Positions 12,143 to 25,806 of a stretch of 64,000 nt of DNA are shown here, piece after piece. The stretch is from Phoronis australis (Eukaryota; Phoronida; Phoronidae): assembly GCA_002633005.1 (NCBI GenBank), contig NMRA01000086.1, forward strand, positions 248,001 through 312,000. The letters are read 5' to 3'. The notes beneath the pieces are model-generated. The model was not told where the DNA came from, ran no database searches, and saw nothing but the letters and a program-made list of their open reading frames with translations. Within the stretch, counting starts at the first letter, position 1. Every line of letters begins with the position of its first letter. The position numbers and the translations under genes were made by a program.

Positions 12143-14239
12143 TATGACTGTGTTATGTATGTGCCCTTTAAGGGTACCTGCAAGTAAATAGTTGTAAGTA
12201 CAACTGAATGTGGTGCAGGGCTTGAGCCTTAACTCGCTAAATGCAATCTGGCAAAGTTCTGAGGTCATCAATCTAGAACTTAGGTCACCAAAACACAGAC
12301 ACCCGGCATAAGAGAGTTGTGAAAGACTTGGCCTCAACAGATGATGTATAATTGGCTGCAACCGAAAATGAAATAAACAAGATACCAGAATTAAAGAGCC
12401 GCCGAACTGAGCAATATCCGCCAATTGGAGTTTTTTGGTTGAACAGAAAATTCAGAGAGCACCATGTGCTGCTCGATTACAACCAATTTCCCCTCAGGCC
12501 CAATATCCTGCACAGCCTCCCTCACCTGCCACAGCAGAAGCAAGGGATCAACACGTTACCTGTGCATGACTTATAAATGGGCTCTAAATTTTTGCCAAAC
12601 AATTCAAGCTCCCATTTGTTTACTTCCTATAGTTTTTTGAATGTGTGCTCCGATGTGCGCTCGAATGTGTTCAAGTCACCAAATCTTTGTTATGGTGCTT
12701 GCTCCTTAGTTACATTGAAGCAGTGATAGAAATTTGTTCTTTGCTCAAACAAAACAATATTTTCAAAGGTATATTCTCTCAAGAGCTGCCATTGAGCAAT
12801 GAATTCCAACTTTTCATTCAAATTCATACCCCTAATTGATAAGAGGATATTTTGTTGAAAACATGAGGCTCGGGAATTCCCAGTTCATGTTACAAATCGG
12901 CATGTGATCATCATATGACAGACATGATGAAAATAAAAATGCAGCAGTCTGGGACGATTTATAAATGGAAACCAAGTTACATTTCAGTAAGTGTGTACAG
13001 CTGGTCATCCATGATAACAGAAGTAACGTGCTGGACCCAAGTTTGGCCAATAATACAGCTAAAATTCAAATTACACATTTGTCAAACTGAATTTTTGAAT
13101 GTTATACATTGATCCAGAAACAAAAAATTGCCAAGACTGCTTGTTCTTACATTCTCTAACAATAACCGCAGAAACATTCTGTGAAAGCTCAAAAAATCAT
13201 GACTAGTTTAAAAATCAAACAATTTTAAAAATGAAGTAAATTGATAAAATTGTAACAATTCACCAACTTTTACGTGACCAGACCCAGTAATCCCTTTTTC
13301 ATAACAAGAGTAGCAATTTGACTAAGCCTCAGTGACAAATTATAACTTTGTCAGTAGCTATGAGCTTTTGAGAGAAACATCTTTCTTTTGTCATGGGGTC
13401 ACAAGTATTTACCCTTTTCAAGTAAAGTAACAACATGAAAATACAACACCATTAATCCCAACCACTTGGTAAGTCTGTGTGACTTATAAACCCATGTTCC
13501 CTCAACAAAATAGATTTCAACTTGTTTATTCAGTTTGAAGTGATTTTTGATCTTGCAAAGAACGGACAGTTTGTTACTGCTTAAGACCATGCAGTAGGAA
13601 TATAATGCCACACTTGTAAGGACTGGTGTCAAGTCAATAATGAACAATTATAGTTTCTGTCCAAGCCCAAAATTCAGGTAGAATTTGATTTTAAAAGAAC
13701 GATTTAAGACAAATTTTCTAACAGTAAGTAGATTAAACCAAAAGCTGTTCTTGTGATGGGAAGAGCAGGACTTGATGCATGTATTTTGTCTGCACAAAAG
13801 AACACGGTTAGTATCGCTTAACACTAATCAGTTACAAGGCTACTGAAGCGTAGTTCATGTCAGTGGGCCAGTTATAAGGCACATGCCAAATAGCAAAGAA
13901 GAACCAATTAACATTCATCAAGAAAGAAAGGGAAGTTGGGTTGTCAGTCATCATCTGGACTTGAAAAGTTAAGTGAGCATAAACCAGGCCACATTTAAAG
14001 AGGGTTGTTACACTTTTTAGAAGGCCTTTTGGGTCAATTTAGTAGCTTTACTTGAGAGATATTTTGAATCATTTTGCAAACAAAATTAATAAACAGAGCA
14101 GTTCCTCAAACCGGAAGTGGTGACATAGTGAAATTCTGAAAACAACAACAGGTTCTGTTCACAATGTTCCCTCACTTTCTGTCCTGTACAACTGCATCCA
14201 ATGGTTAAGACATAGGCAAAGTTTCAGTTCCAGTCCCAT

Positions 14240-14600
14240 TCCATAATTTGCATTTGTATTGAACAATGGCACCAGAAACAGGTAGGAAAAAATTCTCCAA
14301 TTTGGGTTAGTGAAAAATAATTATTTTGCTCAAGATTGGAGATTGTGCCAAATTTCAGAAATAGGCCTACTGGCCATCCCAAATTCAAGAAATAAGAGAA
14401 AACAAATTTCGCATTGGTAGTTATATAAAACAATTTTATCTTAGATTTTGCCGATACAAAATAACAGTGCACAATATTTAGCATGCCTAACTTGTCCATG
14501 TCCCAATCTTCAGACTCAAGAAAATTCAATTTTACCTTGAATTTCAGTGTTCCAATTATTTTCGGTAATAAAACTACAGGATTCAACCGGTCAGACACAC
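14240..14600. repeat. Dispersed repeat C, copy 1
   Basis: Shows collinear similarity with 63330-63560: CAATCTTCAGA.TC..GAAAATTC followed by TTGAATT.CAGT.T.CCAA and an AATTTGG/GTGCCAAA context. No ORF of a known mobile-element protein. Confidence 0.5.
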
Positions 14601-14993
14601 AGGGTTTGTATTGTGGTACTAGCGTACAGAATTGTTAATATTGTTCGATATGTCAAAAAGATTTAAAATATTTTGCAAGATCTACATAACATACGCCAAT
14701 TTGACCAAAAACAACAAGTAACATTCTGATTTAAATGAATTTGTAGGCACGCACAGCCACCAGTATGACAGTGACCTGCCCTTTATGGCGCCTTTTGGGT
14801 GGCACACCGAGCATGAGGCAAACAAGAAAAATGTTACCTTTTGACTTCCCAGAATCGAGTCAAATTTCAGTGTCCAAAAGTACCACTTCTTCCTCGCCAA
14901 AATGTCAATAGGTACAGTACTCGAAAATTTTGCTACTAATAAACTGCAAGTCAGTTCCAATCGTCAAAACTGACTCTTAAATGCATGGAGCGT

Positions 14994-15011
14994 CCACACA
15001 CACGCACGCAC

Positions 15012-15054
<43 letters not shown>

Positions 15055-15062
15055 TACACACA
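14994..15062. repeat. CA/GT microsatellite
   Basis: About 69 bp of (CA)n with a few CG and AA interruptions. The reverse strand produces a spurious Cys-Val repeat ORF. Confidence 0.95.
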
Positions 15063-16409
15063 TCCGATAATTACCGCAAGGCGGAAGTTATAGTTCTTTG
15101 CATGACAATGAACACCGGATGAAAATAAGCAAGTTGTCAAAAGAAGGTCAAGTTGCGCTAGTTTAAATAACATAAGACCTCACTGCCCACTGCCCTCAAA
15201 CGTAGCGACAACTTATTCCAGAAGTAACCTAACTTGTTCTAGGTAAGTCTACGTGTGAACGGCACAAAAAAGTGTTCTAAACTACCATATACATTCACGA
15301 CATTCACAGAGTATGGCTCCACATTATTGCAGAGTATAGCCAACTCCCATAAATGACAACAACCACAGATCAATCATCTTCATGCAGTTAGCTATGCCAA
15401 GAATGTATAGTTGGTGCATAAAGCAGTCAAGGGAATCAACCTCAGACAGACTTATTGCAGGAGATAGGCTGAACTGTGAACCAACTAGTGACCTCAGACC
15501 ACCAACTGCTAGTAATTTAATGAATGAAACTGGTAAAGAAATAGCTGTGCAAGGCACCCAATCAATTCAGGCAGCCTCTTGGTCCAAGTCTATCTAAAAA
15601 CAAGAAGCCAAGTAATGGTCTTCTTTGGTTTAAAAGCTCGCAGCCTATGAAGATTAAAAGGTCGAGAATATTCTTGCATTCGTACTATGTCACAGTTGTC
15701 TTTCAAAAAATTGGTTCAAATTAATATTTCACAGGATCGAAAAAGATGGAAATCACAGCTCAATGGCCATATTGACCAAACACTCCTTATATCCTTCCTT
15801 CTACAAAAAAAAACTTGCACACAATCTCACAAATTCCCTCTACTTTACATACCCCCAATACCGTACCTTCAAATTGACCTGAGAGAAACTCGACACAAAA
15901 GGTAGTAAGTCAGATATCAAAAAGCCAAATAGCCCTATATAATAGGTGGCAACCATTGGTACACATCAGCCACATGGTCCAGTATCACAGGAGAACAATG
16001 TGACTAGTGTCTGTGTCCAACACAAGAGATAACTGCAAGCAGGTTTAATATGCAAATGCAGAAATTTAAAACAGCTATAAACCCATTTCCTGTCGAAGTA
16101 ACTGACTTTTAGTAGGGGACTCTTCATATTGGTGGAACTTTCTAGAATAACAAAAGCACGAAAGTGACATCTGATTGACCCTGACTAGGATTTGGTGGAT
16201 GAAATTGAAATACTATGAAGTGGTTCATAAATATAAGAGCAGAGGAATAAATTCCATGGTCGGTCCCTGCTCCCATTGTTTGAATAGTTTAAGTTCAGTA
16301 ATACATTTTAGCTTGTTGACACCGGCTGGGATCAAAATTCTCTCGCTTTATCGGCGGCAGCCATTGGCTTTGTGATGGTCATGGCTACATCTTTGCAGTG
16401 ATGTATGAA

Positions 16410-16520
16410 ACAGGACTTCCTGGCTTATCAATTGATATTTTAAAAGGTTTGCCTTCTTTCGCAAGGCACTGGTACATCCCACCGCACAGCAGTGGAAATT
16501 TGCCGGCATTATAACAGCAG
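16410..16520 (-). pseudogene. Possible THAP-domain remnant
   Basis: Minus-strand reading frame with MPANFHCCAVGCTSALRKK, which resembles the CCxxxGC start of THAP zinc modules. No WxxxR or CxxH part follows in frame, so at most a decayed fragment. Weak call. Confidence 0.3.
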
Positions 16521-16734
16521 GAAAGGTTTTAAAACGCTGTTTATACCATCCAGTAGGTTGAAACTTCCCGTCCACATTACAGAGGGTCTATAGACGGCCC
16601 TGAGCACCTGTCCCCCAAAGACCTGATCCACATCTTGCAAGTTAGTATATTTCAATATGGCGCAGCTAATTTCAAAGTCATCTATTTAGAGCATATACAA
16701 TTATAAAACTGGTCTCAACTTGTTCCTTACCCAG

Positions 16735-17000
16735 ACAACAAGTGATTTTTGGCCTTGTAAATAACTGGCAGTTAGCTACATTTCGAGACCATACTTGGAA
16801 CATAAAATGACACGTGACAAATCAATTTGTAGAGCCTGTACTTAAGCAATACTAAACTGTCCGTTCTTTCCAAGCCCGGAAATTACTTCCATTTTGACAC
16901 AGGAAAATTTGAGACCAATTTCATAATGGTTTAAAGAAATCTAAATCAAAAGTTATTTTTGTGAAGGAAGTTGGGTTTATATCCACTTTGACAGGGAGGA
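16735..17000. repeat. Dispersed repeat D, copy 1
   Basis: Collinear with 47775-48160: AAGTGATTTTTGGC, GAGACCAT.CT.GG.CATAAAATGAC, GACAA.(C/T)CAA.TTGTAG, then AATTTGAGACCAATTTCATAA and AATCAAAAGTT(A/G)TTTTTGT. No TIR or ORF recognised. Confidence 0.65.
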
Positions 17001-18361
17001 CCCACTTTTCAACAAGCCTATATATCAATGTTGTAGCCAAAAGACAGTTCAGTTGTTCGTCACAGGCTTTCTATTTACAAGTAATGCACAGACAGCTTCC
17101 CAAATGGTTCCAATAAATGCAGTTAACTTGAACTCTGTGGTAGCACTGCTAACTGCTGTGATGCATTTAACTGACTTCCTTAAATCAATACTTCATAAAA
17201 ATACCAAGGTATTTAGTAATTTTCACAAATGGGACCAATATTTAAGGGTAGCCAGTTGCCCTCTCTTATGAATGGCAACATCAAGGCCTTCTCACCACAG
17301 TGTGCTTTCCGCATGAACTCGAGTTTTTCTCACACAAGACAGCTATTGGATGTTTGGGTACCAAATTAAAAGTTTGGGACCTCAAATTTAAGTAGGCAAC
17401 CACAGGTGCGATTTCTGTTTTATTTTAAGTATCTTTTGGGAGACAACTTCACTGAAGCATAATTTGCTCACAATTTCAGGTTCATAGGCAAGGTGCAATC
17501 ACTTCTGGTAAATTGTGAACTGAGCTCCAATTAGTGAAAAGTGTACAGAATTGGTAAAAATAAATAATGGCCAACAGGTGGCACTCTGTCTCATGGCACT
17601 CAAAGTTAACGCATGTGATTGCTCCAAAAATTTGTTTTAATGCAGAATAATGGACTAACAGCATTGTTTTCATGTCAGTAACCAAGGGAAGAGTGTTTCT
17701 TCATGACAGTAATTTTGTGCCAGACTTTGCTGCGCTATTTACTCAGACAGGCCCAAGTTGGGAATGTTAAATGCAGCTTCACACCAATGCCAAGGTGGCC
17801 TATGACATGGCATCCGTCTGAGCCAGCTTTGCTGGTCTAGTTCAGACACTAACACTGTCTATCATATTTGATGGCTCATACCTGGGCAGTGAAAAAGTTA
17901 ACAGAAACAAAAAGTGGGGTTGTCTTATGGCACAAACATATGCTTCAATGAGGGTATGGAAAGAGGCATTTTCACAACTGCCAATCTTATAAGTTCTTAC
18001 ATCCTGGCCAAATTAAGACTACTGCTGTCAAAAAATGCATGAGGCTTTTTAGCGCAAGATGCTACTTTCCGCAGGGCCCTCAATGATTTTAAAAATAATC
18101 AAACAACATTCCCCTCATCAAGCTAATCATCTAATCATAAAAAACGCTCAAGGTTACAATCGGTTCTATAAAATATCTTGAGGCATTGTGATGAGAGATG
18201 GTACAAGTGGGGGGAAAGTTTTTGGTTCACTGTTTACGTTTTGCCGCCTGCAACACTTGGAAGCATTTAATAATTTAAATCAAAGTTTTCTTAAAGTAAA
18301 TGAGCATGAGTAAAAATGCAAACAACAAAAATGATCATGACCAATGATTATGCAGAGGAGG

Positions 18362-18432
18362 CAGTGTGACCTAGTTTTATAGGTGCCAGCTTTTTTTACT
18401 TGATGTCGTGGGCTCGAGTCACACTGGGCCTC
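18362..18432 (+). repeat. Weak tRNA-like unit
   Basis: AGTGTGA at the 5' side is complementary to TCACACT at the 3' side, enclosing a GGGCTCGAGTC T-arm-like element. Could be a decayed tRNA-derived SINE or chance. Confidence 0.25.
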
Positions 18433-18863
18433 ACTCCTAGACCCTCGAGCCAGGTTTCTAGCTCCTCAGCTCAGTTTAAATTACATATTAATAAAGCATA
18501 TAAAAATGGTTCCAGGTGATCAGTAATGCGTACCTGACTAACTGAATTTGATGGGTTTGAAGACAAACAACTCAGTAGGCCCAAAGACTGGAGGAAGGTC
18601 AATCGTGAGTACATTGTTGACTGTACGGTCTTGGGTACACTGAACTGACAATACTACTAACTTTGGCATCCGCCTTTCAATGCACTTTTCCTTATCAAAT
18701 CCAGGCTTATAGCCCCAGGACTTTCTTTTGTTAATTGTTACAAAATTTCAGCTGCACTTTTCTGCTAATGGGTTTAGAGTAATTTTATTGGCTTCAGCTA
18801 CAGGTATACACAACTTTTGTCGTCATAAGATCTCAACAACCTAATTTAAAACCAGATGGTGCT

Positions 18864-19819
18864 CAGATTCACTAGGCAATGACCATCGTCTCTGTTGGCC
18901 TGACCAGAAGCGCCTATAGGAGCTGCCGGAAGCTTTTCGGCGAATTATGCCTCGCACCGGCTAAAACATCAAAGTCACGTTGTTATAAATACCTTTTGCG
19001 CATAGAGGAACACCTTAGGAGGTTGTCGTTGTGTTTAATTCCTTCCAACTCAAACAAATACTCCCGTTATCAAACTTTTTCTTCGAGCAGTCCCTATTTC
19101 AGTTCCCAAAATCGTAAACTCACCATTTTTATACTGCGCACATTCCAATTTTTACCGCGCTCGCTAGGTGATGCGACTTCATGACCTCAATCTTTAAATA
19201 GGCCAAAGGTGAACCATTGCGGTCTTGTCAGTCAAATGTTCGTTTCCAAAATGCCACCACTACTCGTCTTTAATAGGCGTTACTTGAAACTGATTGCATT
19301 TCAATGGATTATTGTTTGTATTTGATAAAAATAAATGCTGTTGATATGACATAATAGTCTTTGCGCACATATTTGACACTTTAATGTTTGACAACACGGC
19401 AAATGCCCGGCTGGTTCCCGGCAGCACGTACGCAGACGGCGGGGACTTCAGCTTTCAAAGTTCGCCGGTAGGACTGCAACTTATGACCTTCGGCCTGGTT
19501 AAAAGAATGAGGTCATATCTCTTGGCGTGTGCTGAGTGAAAATGGTCAGTTCATGATTTTGGGAACTGAAATAGAGACTGCTCGAAGAAAAAGTTTGATA
19601 ACGGGAGTATTTGTTCGAGTTGGAAGGAATTAAACACATCGACAACCTCCTAAAGGTGTCCCTCTATGCGCAAAAGGTAGTTATAACAACGTGACTTTGA
19701 TGTTTTAGTCGGTGCGAGGCATAGTTTGCCGAAAAGCTTCCAGCATATGGAACACCTATAGGAGCTGCATCGCCTCTGGTCGGGCCATCAGAGGCGATGG
19801 TCATTGCCTACAGATTCAC
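18864..19819. mobile_element. MULE-like non-autonomous DNA transposon with 9-bp TSD
   Basis: Element 18873-19810 begins TAGGCAATGACCATCG and ends with its reverse complement. Arms of about 290 bp (18873-19165 and 19545-19810) are near-complementary along their length and enclose a ~380-bp core with no transposase. Flanking 9-mers are identical: CAGATTCAC at 18864-18872 and again at 19811-19819. Long terminal inverted repeats with a 9-bp target duplication are characteristic of the Mutator/MULE superfamily. A diverged, shorter relative is at 55160-55620. Confidence 0.72.
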
Positions 19820-22800
19820 ACGAGACAAACACACCGTCTTCACTGTTCAACATGACGCATCTAGCTTTTGTTTCGTTATACGTTATTGCCTACTTTTATG
19901 TCCGGGATGAAATTGGAAAAACAAAAGGGTGCGCTACATGATTAAGAGAACCAGGTTTATCCAGTAAGTAGCAGTGATTGCCCGTTCTTTAAATCAGGGA
20001 CCATTTATCAGTCAAGTGCCAAGTGCCAAGATTTAAAGGGCCGTTATTCATTTCATGGTCGAAAAATGCACTTTGGGAAGCAACAAAGAATTAGGCATCC
20101 AACTAAATGTATGAAGACTATCGTCAAAATACAGAGTTCTCGGAATCTCTGTGAGTTGTCACACAACGCCAATGCGAAGGCAGTCTAGCATGCTGCATAG
20201 TGAAAGTGAAGTAAAATACCTGACGAACAACACACGAGTCTGAGAGCGTAGAATTTTCTGCCGAAGACAAAGCTAGTCTCATTCTTAGGCACAGTGAAAA
20301 TTTTACCAAATCCATGCTTTGTCCTTACCTGGTGAGAAATCTTTGAAAAAACTGCGTGTTTTCTGCTGTTCTAGAATCTTCCAAACCATGAAACAGAAAC
20401 CAAACAAAATATGGCGATGTGTAGTTTACAGGCTACTATTTTTAGAACAAAAATCCGGTGAAATGTGCAGACACAGTTTGAAATTACCATGGCTACATAA
20501 TTAATGATAAAATAAATGAAGCTAAAAATAAAGTAATAAAATTAGATGGAGAATGTTTTAGATATTATTAAAAATGGTTAATACCACTTTTCCTAAAGAT
20601 GGCGCAGCATTATACCATGTAGCTGAATTTGGTTTCGAGAGTACCTCTCTGACGATAACATTGGTGCACACTGTTTACAGTCAGCGGGGGCCCGGGGTGA
20701 GTTGAGTACGTCCACGCAGTGAGGACGTGTTTGTGGCTTGTGCTTGGGTCCAGGGGCTGATCTAGGATTTTGCGTTGGGGGAAGGGTAGAGTGTTAGCCA
20801 GGATTTTGCCCCTCAGATTGACATTCGCACCCGGCCCCGAACTGCCAAAGTCACGAGGAATTGGGAGAATTTTAATTAGGGGGGCCATGGCCCCCTTGTC
20901 CCTCCCTTACATCCGCCACTGGGGCCGGTACAAGATGGATTGATGCTAATTGTATATTCTGTATTAGTTGACAATGTACCGTTTTCCTTAGATTTATCTA
21001 CATTAGTATGTTTTTTTTATACTTTACACCACGTCTACATCGCACGGGCCGTGGAAAAGTGACTCGGGCCACTTTTTAAAGAAAAATGACTCTCGCTCCC
21101 GCGTCTAGAAGGGAGCCCCACTGGGTGAATGGAGGTTCAACCAGGTAGGCCTAGCTATAATGGGGGATAGCCTAGTGGACCCGGATTGGGGCGAAAGAGG
21201 GTCAGTGATCGAGGACCGTCCAAAAAGCGCCGACGGCGCCTCAGTGAAACGGGGTCACGTGGTGTAGCAGTAAGTAAAACATTTATTTTACATCGATATA
21301 AAATAGATTAACAGCAAAACAATAGCACAAGTGCTATTGACCGATATAAAATGAGAAATGAATATCGATGTAGCCGATAGAATTATAAGGGCTTGAGTGT
21401 ACAGAAAGTATATACAAAAACGTACATGACTTATCAAGCATCAAAACACAGTATTTCACAACGTAGGCATTGTTGTCATTCACAAGCGACTTAACTTAGT
21501 AATAAAGGTATAATTGAGATGTTGGCAACATAATACATTCAGGTCACTTCAGTTCCATAGAGATAGCCCCTGGTCAGGGTGGTGAATAGAGTTAAGCCCA
21601 TGGGATGCCGTGGCGAACCTTGCAACACACATTCGCGCGCACCCTGCCTAAGATATAGGGTGCTTGAATTTTTCGGTATGCGGACGGACCTTTCACTGAA
21701 AGAAATCAACGAGGACTAAAAAAAGTTCTGGCCCACGGACCGTGCATCCGCGCCGACGGGATTTCAGTGGACTTTTGTCTTGTTTCATTATACTCGCACT
21801 TATTGCTTCACTGAGGCGGACGTTTTTGCCCAATTCGCCAAATTAGGGGGCTCGTTCGAGCCCCCCCCCCCTGAACAAAAAGCGGAGTGGAGTTTGATTT
21901 GCACAGTAAAATGGAATACGACGACTGCATGGTCATTGAAAAAAATTAAGGCCCCATATTGAATCTTTTCCATTTTCGGGATTTCTGAACACCACATAAG
22001 TGCCAAACGAGAGAATAACAGCTAAAATAGTGAACGAATACATGCATAATGTAGTAGGGAGGGGGCCTCGCCAGCTTCCTAAGTACAGGGCCCACACGTT
22101 TTTTTTCTAAATCTGCCTCTGGATGGAACGCGCGCGCGTATAGCCATGCACTCAGGCCAAAAGGCAATCGCCGGAATCCCCCTGACAGTCTTCACACAGC
22201 TAGCTGGCTGGCTCATGGAACACCAGATCATCTAACGCTTAATGGAAAGAACATAACGGGCAACTCTGTTGCTCATCCCATTGCAACACCGCGAGAGAGG
22301 AAAAGGCCGTTCAAGATATTCAGTGTAAAAGGGGAATTGCCTCCGGCCGCCACTACGAGAGAGAATCCCGTCTGAGAGACGGGGAAAAAAACTCGACCGA
22401 TAGGCGTCAGTAGTGACAGGGAAAATGCAGAGAGACATAAGCATAAAAAGGTAGCGGTAGTAAAAATTCACAAAAACAGGAAAATAGAGGCAGTCGATTC
22501 TATTCAGTACTGGGTCTCCTCTCCGTGAGCGGCCCCTTAATAAGATATCAATAAAAAAACACGAAAACGATATAAAATTTCAAAAAACACGAAATGATGC
22601 TATCTGTCAAGTTCTCAACATTTATCAAATGATATACAATTTTGAGGAAAAAAAAACGAAAAAAGAGCGACAGATCCAAAGAGGGGTTTATGGAGAAATA
22701 GTTTTGCATTCCCTAAAATTGTTTTCTCGAATTTAGAAATCTGCAAAAGTATCGCTTTACAAATTTTCTCGACTTTTGTATGAATGATTATGTGTTCGTT

Positions 22801-24743
22801 TTCAAGTGCGTATTCATAGGCGACCTATGCGGCAAAAATGGGCCCCCTAACAACACTGTCCTGGCCAGGGCCCTCAAAGGGTAAATCAAGCACTGCATAG
22901 TAGATGACAAATGTTCTCTCGAATTTTCTCTCTCCTACCGGGAACTTCCGAAAATGGGCTCACGGGCGGACATTCGTAAATGATTAAAACCGAATATACG
23001 CCAGGACGTCTTTTCGGAAATGGAGGCATATTTTCGACAACTGTGTCAAACATTTTATAATTCAGTTTTAAAGCAAATGATTATCATTAATAATTCACTA
23101 AATACTGTTTTCAAAGAATATAAAAAATGAACAGTCCTACTGAGACCTTAAATTAACGACTGTTAATTGGTTTGTACTGATGAAGGATCACTGTAAATAA
23201 TTCAATAAGGTATACAACAAACATGATTTGTGCAGTTTTGTTAAAAAATTAGAAGTGAAGTTTTTAAATAAACGCTTCCTTTTCAATGTATGAAGTTGTA
23301 TCTAACTAGTAATTTTTTTTTGTCCATAACTATTTCGAATTCAGCAAACACAGCATTTCAACTATCCTTCATATTTTGTTTAATACGATTAGTTACTAAC
23401 AAATTCACCCAATACCTTATGCCATTTGAGTGATATCGCGATCCCAAATATACCTTGCCAAAATAAACAAAATTTCATATCAAATATTACATACATTATT
23501 TTAGAACACTCCAAAAAGTTCAAAACGTCCAAAAACGTTACGATAATACACCCAAACGCGTACTTTCGGGTGGGCCTATTTCGGAAAATCCCCGTTAATG
23601 TATTGCTTTCTTTTCTCGACTGCACCCGGACTAGCCCCAATGCCTGTCGGTTACCACGGTTTGACCCCCCCCCCCTTCCTAGGGCCCAGTTAGCGTATAA
23701 GATTACATATAGGATTTTCGTAGTTTCGATAAGACTGTGACATTGGTGAATGGGAGTACTCATGGATCAACTGTCAGTAGTACTGGACGTCATGTGGTCC
23801 ATTGAGAAAAACTTCGAGACAAAAGTGATTTCATGTAGTAAAAAAGTAAAATCTGAAGAAAATCGGACTTGCCCGTGTCTAACAATTGTACAGGAGTACT
23901 TGTATATGCACCCCCATTAGGCCTATACAAAGGTCCTATAAATCGGAGTGTGCAAAGGGTTTAGGCCCGCCAACACAACCGTCTTCTCATAATATACTGT
24001 TCTGAATTGAATTTCAATGATGTACTGTTGTTTGATATCAATGAGGTTTTGGCACAATGGGCAGGTGTCTTTTTTGGTTTATGGATATGACTAGTTTTGG
24101 GCGGGATGTCTTGGACTACTTGCAGGTTTCCTGTTATAAACTCTGTCTACACACTCCCTCTGACGTACACCACGCTATATTTAAGAATTGGATTGTCTAG
24201 ACAGTGGTCCGATTGACATACAGCACTACATATAGGATTGATGCTATTTAATGAGTGATGTAGTTTGGTGTGAATGAAAAAAGTCATGGATCGTCTGAGT
24301 GCGTTATATTGTTGATTTCTCAAATAATCCATATAAAAACTTCATGACTTTGTGGTACTTACACACAAGTGACCAAAAAAAAACAAAAAAGAACAAACAA
24401 AAGTCGGAGCAAAATCGGTTGCACTGTATGCAGATGTGTGTGGTCAACAGCTGTATGGAGACGGTTCATAGCAAATCAATGGAGATATTTGCCATGGGCA
24501 CCTGCACACAAGTAAAATGCAGACAAGAATTTGGATCTGAAGGAATTCAAGGACTTCCACGGTTGCTTGGTCGTCCTGACCACGTTCAACACAAGTCAAT
24601 CAGATAAAATATTATGAGCTTCAAGAGCTAATTTTGCCCCAGATGGTAAAATTCTACCATGCCTACATAAATCGAAGATGATCCACCTCCTCAACAACTT
24701 GGCTGCAGCAAAAACTCCACAAGAAGATCAGAAATGGTAAGAT
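19820..24743. other. Gene-free, repeat-rich block with GC-rich segments
   Basis: 20.65-22.5 kb is unusually GC-rich for this window and contains poly-C runs, a GGGGGCTCG/CGAGCCCCC palindrome (21846-21865) and a small element with CAGTGGCGGAT-type ends (20752-20921). None of the ORFs on either strand is recognisable. Similar CAGTGGCGGATC/GGGGG motifs recur at 27537 and 38086, indicating transposon ends. Confidence 0.45.
20752..20921. mobile_element. Small MITE-like element with CAGTGGCGGAT-type ends
   Basis: Left CAGGGGCTGATCTAGGATTT and right end, read on the minus strand, CAGTGGCGGATGTAAGG: imperfect inverted termini ~170 bp apart. A third end of the same type is at 27537-27556. Such termini are common on hAT-type MITEs in invertebrates, but no clear 8-bp target duplication is seen, so the class is uncertain. 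Confidence 0.35.
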
Positions 24744-25150
24744 GGGATGCTCCAAGTAACAAGGTAGCTCAAGTGGTATATGGAATCATTCTTCTCCAGA
24801 CGGGATGCTCCAAGTCACAAGGTAGCTCAAGTGAGTATATGGAATCATTCTTCTCCAGATGGGATGCTCCAAGTCACAAGGTAACTCAAGTGGTATATGG
24901 AATCATTCTTCTCCAGATGGGATGCTCCAAGTCACAAGGTAGCTCAAGTGGTATATGGAATCATTCTTCTCCAGATGGGATACTCCAAGTCACAACGTAG
25001 CTCAAGTGGTAGATGGAATTACTCTTCTCCAGATGGGATGCTCCAAGTCACAAGGTTGCTCAAGTGGTATATGGAATCATTCTTCTCCAGATGGGATACT
25101 CCAAGTCACAAGGTAGCTCAAGTGGTAGATGGAATTACTCTTCTCCAGAT
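24744..25150 (+). repeat. 58-bp minisatellite, 7 copies
   Basis: The unit GGGATGCTCCAAGTCACAAG...CATTCTTCTCCAGAT recurs at 24744, 24802, 24862, 24920, 24978, 25036 and 25094; one spacing is 60. 58 is not a multiple of 3 and the overlapping ORFs in three frames are products of the repetition. It lies ~650 bp downstream of the NUF2 stop codon. Confidence 0.95.
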
Positions 25151-25806
25151 GACAACCAAGAAACCATCAACCACAGCGCCAGTCAAACATCTCAGTGAAG
25201 TGTTACAACAGCAGGATGATGTCTCACTCAAGATTATGATGAAATTGTCCCAGTGTTGACACATACACGGATAATTCTCTGAAGAGCGGTACCAGAGATA
25301 AAAGACAAAAATCTCAAGGAGTAGGATCCTTTCATGTGACATGAAGGTAACTTCACCAACCATTCTTGTTTCAAAGAGTACAAAAGTACCGGGATTGATT
25401 CTGGTGTCGTATTAACTGAATGTCTTTGAAATAACCATTCTGCACCATGACTAGTACATTCTAGTTGATTACTGTGTTGAAAATGTGTAAAGTGTCAACA
25501 CTTACAATTCATTGTAGAGATGGATTTACATTGAAATGATTTTGACAGAGAATGACAAATGTATGTTGAGGAAACCCAAGATTGTAAAACTGAGTCAAGT
25601 AATGTTCTTGATTGTTTTGTTGCTGCTGTAAAACTTGACATCAGTACAAAGATATTGGTCACGTGGCAACTGACTGCAGTAGATTCTTTTCACGATTTTG
25701 CATGTGTCTTGCATGGTGATGGGAAATAAAAAACATTGACCATAGGCTATAAACAAGACTTTTATACAAAAATAAAGATGGACACTAACACCACAATGTT
25801 GTACAA

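Larger units (their letters stand above)
12143..18863. other. Gene-free stretch upstream of DNAJB-like gene
   Basis: Presumably contains the DNAJB-like promoter and any 5'UTR exon, neither of which I could identify. It carries repeats C (14240-14600), a CA microsatellite (14994-15062), a possible THAP-like remnant (16410-16520 minus), repeat D (16735-17000) and a weak tRNA-like unit (18362-18432). Confidence 0.5.

Noticed and set aside
14224-14598. 124-codon minus-strand ORF
   Set aside because: Falls in dispersed repeat C, whose other copy at 63330-63560 is not open.
14964-15173. ORF with VCVFVCVCVCV stretch
   Set aside because: It is the antisense of a CA microsatellite.
23389-23763. Overlapping open frames of 104 and 124 codons on both strands
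   Set aside because: Located in a repeat-rich, poly-C-containing block; neither protein resembles a known family.
24734-25259. Overlapping ORFs with repeated 'SRWDAPSHKVAQVV'
   Set aside because: They are translations of the 58-bp minisatellite in three frames; no homology and no splice context.
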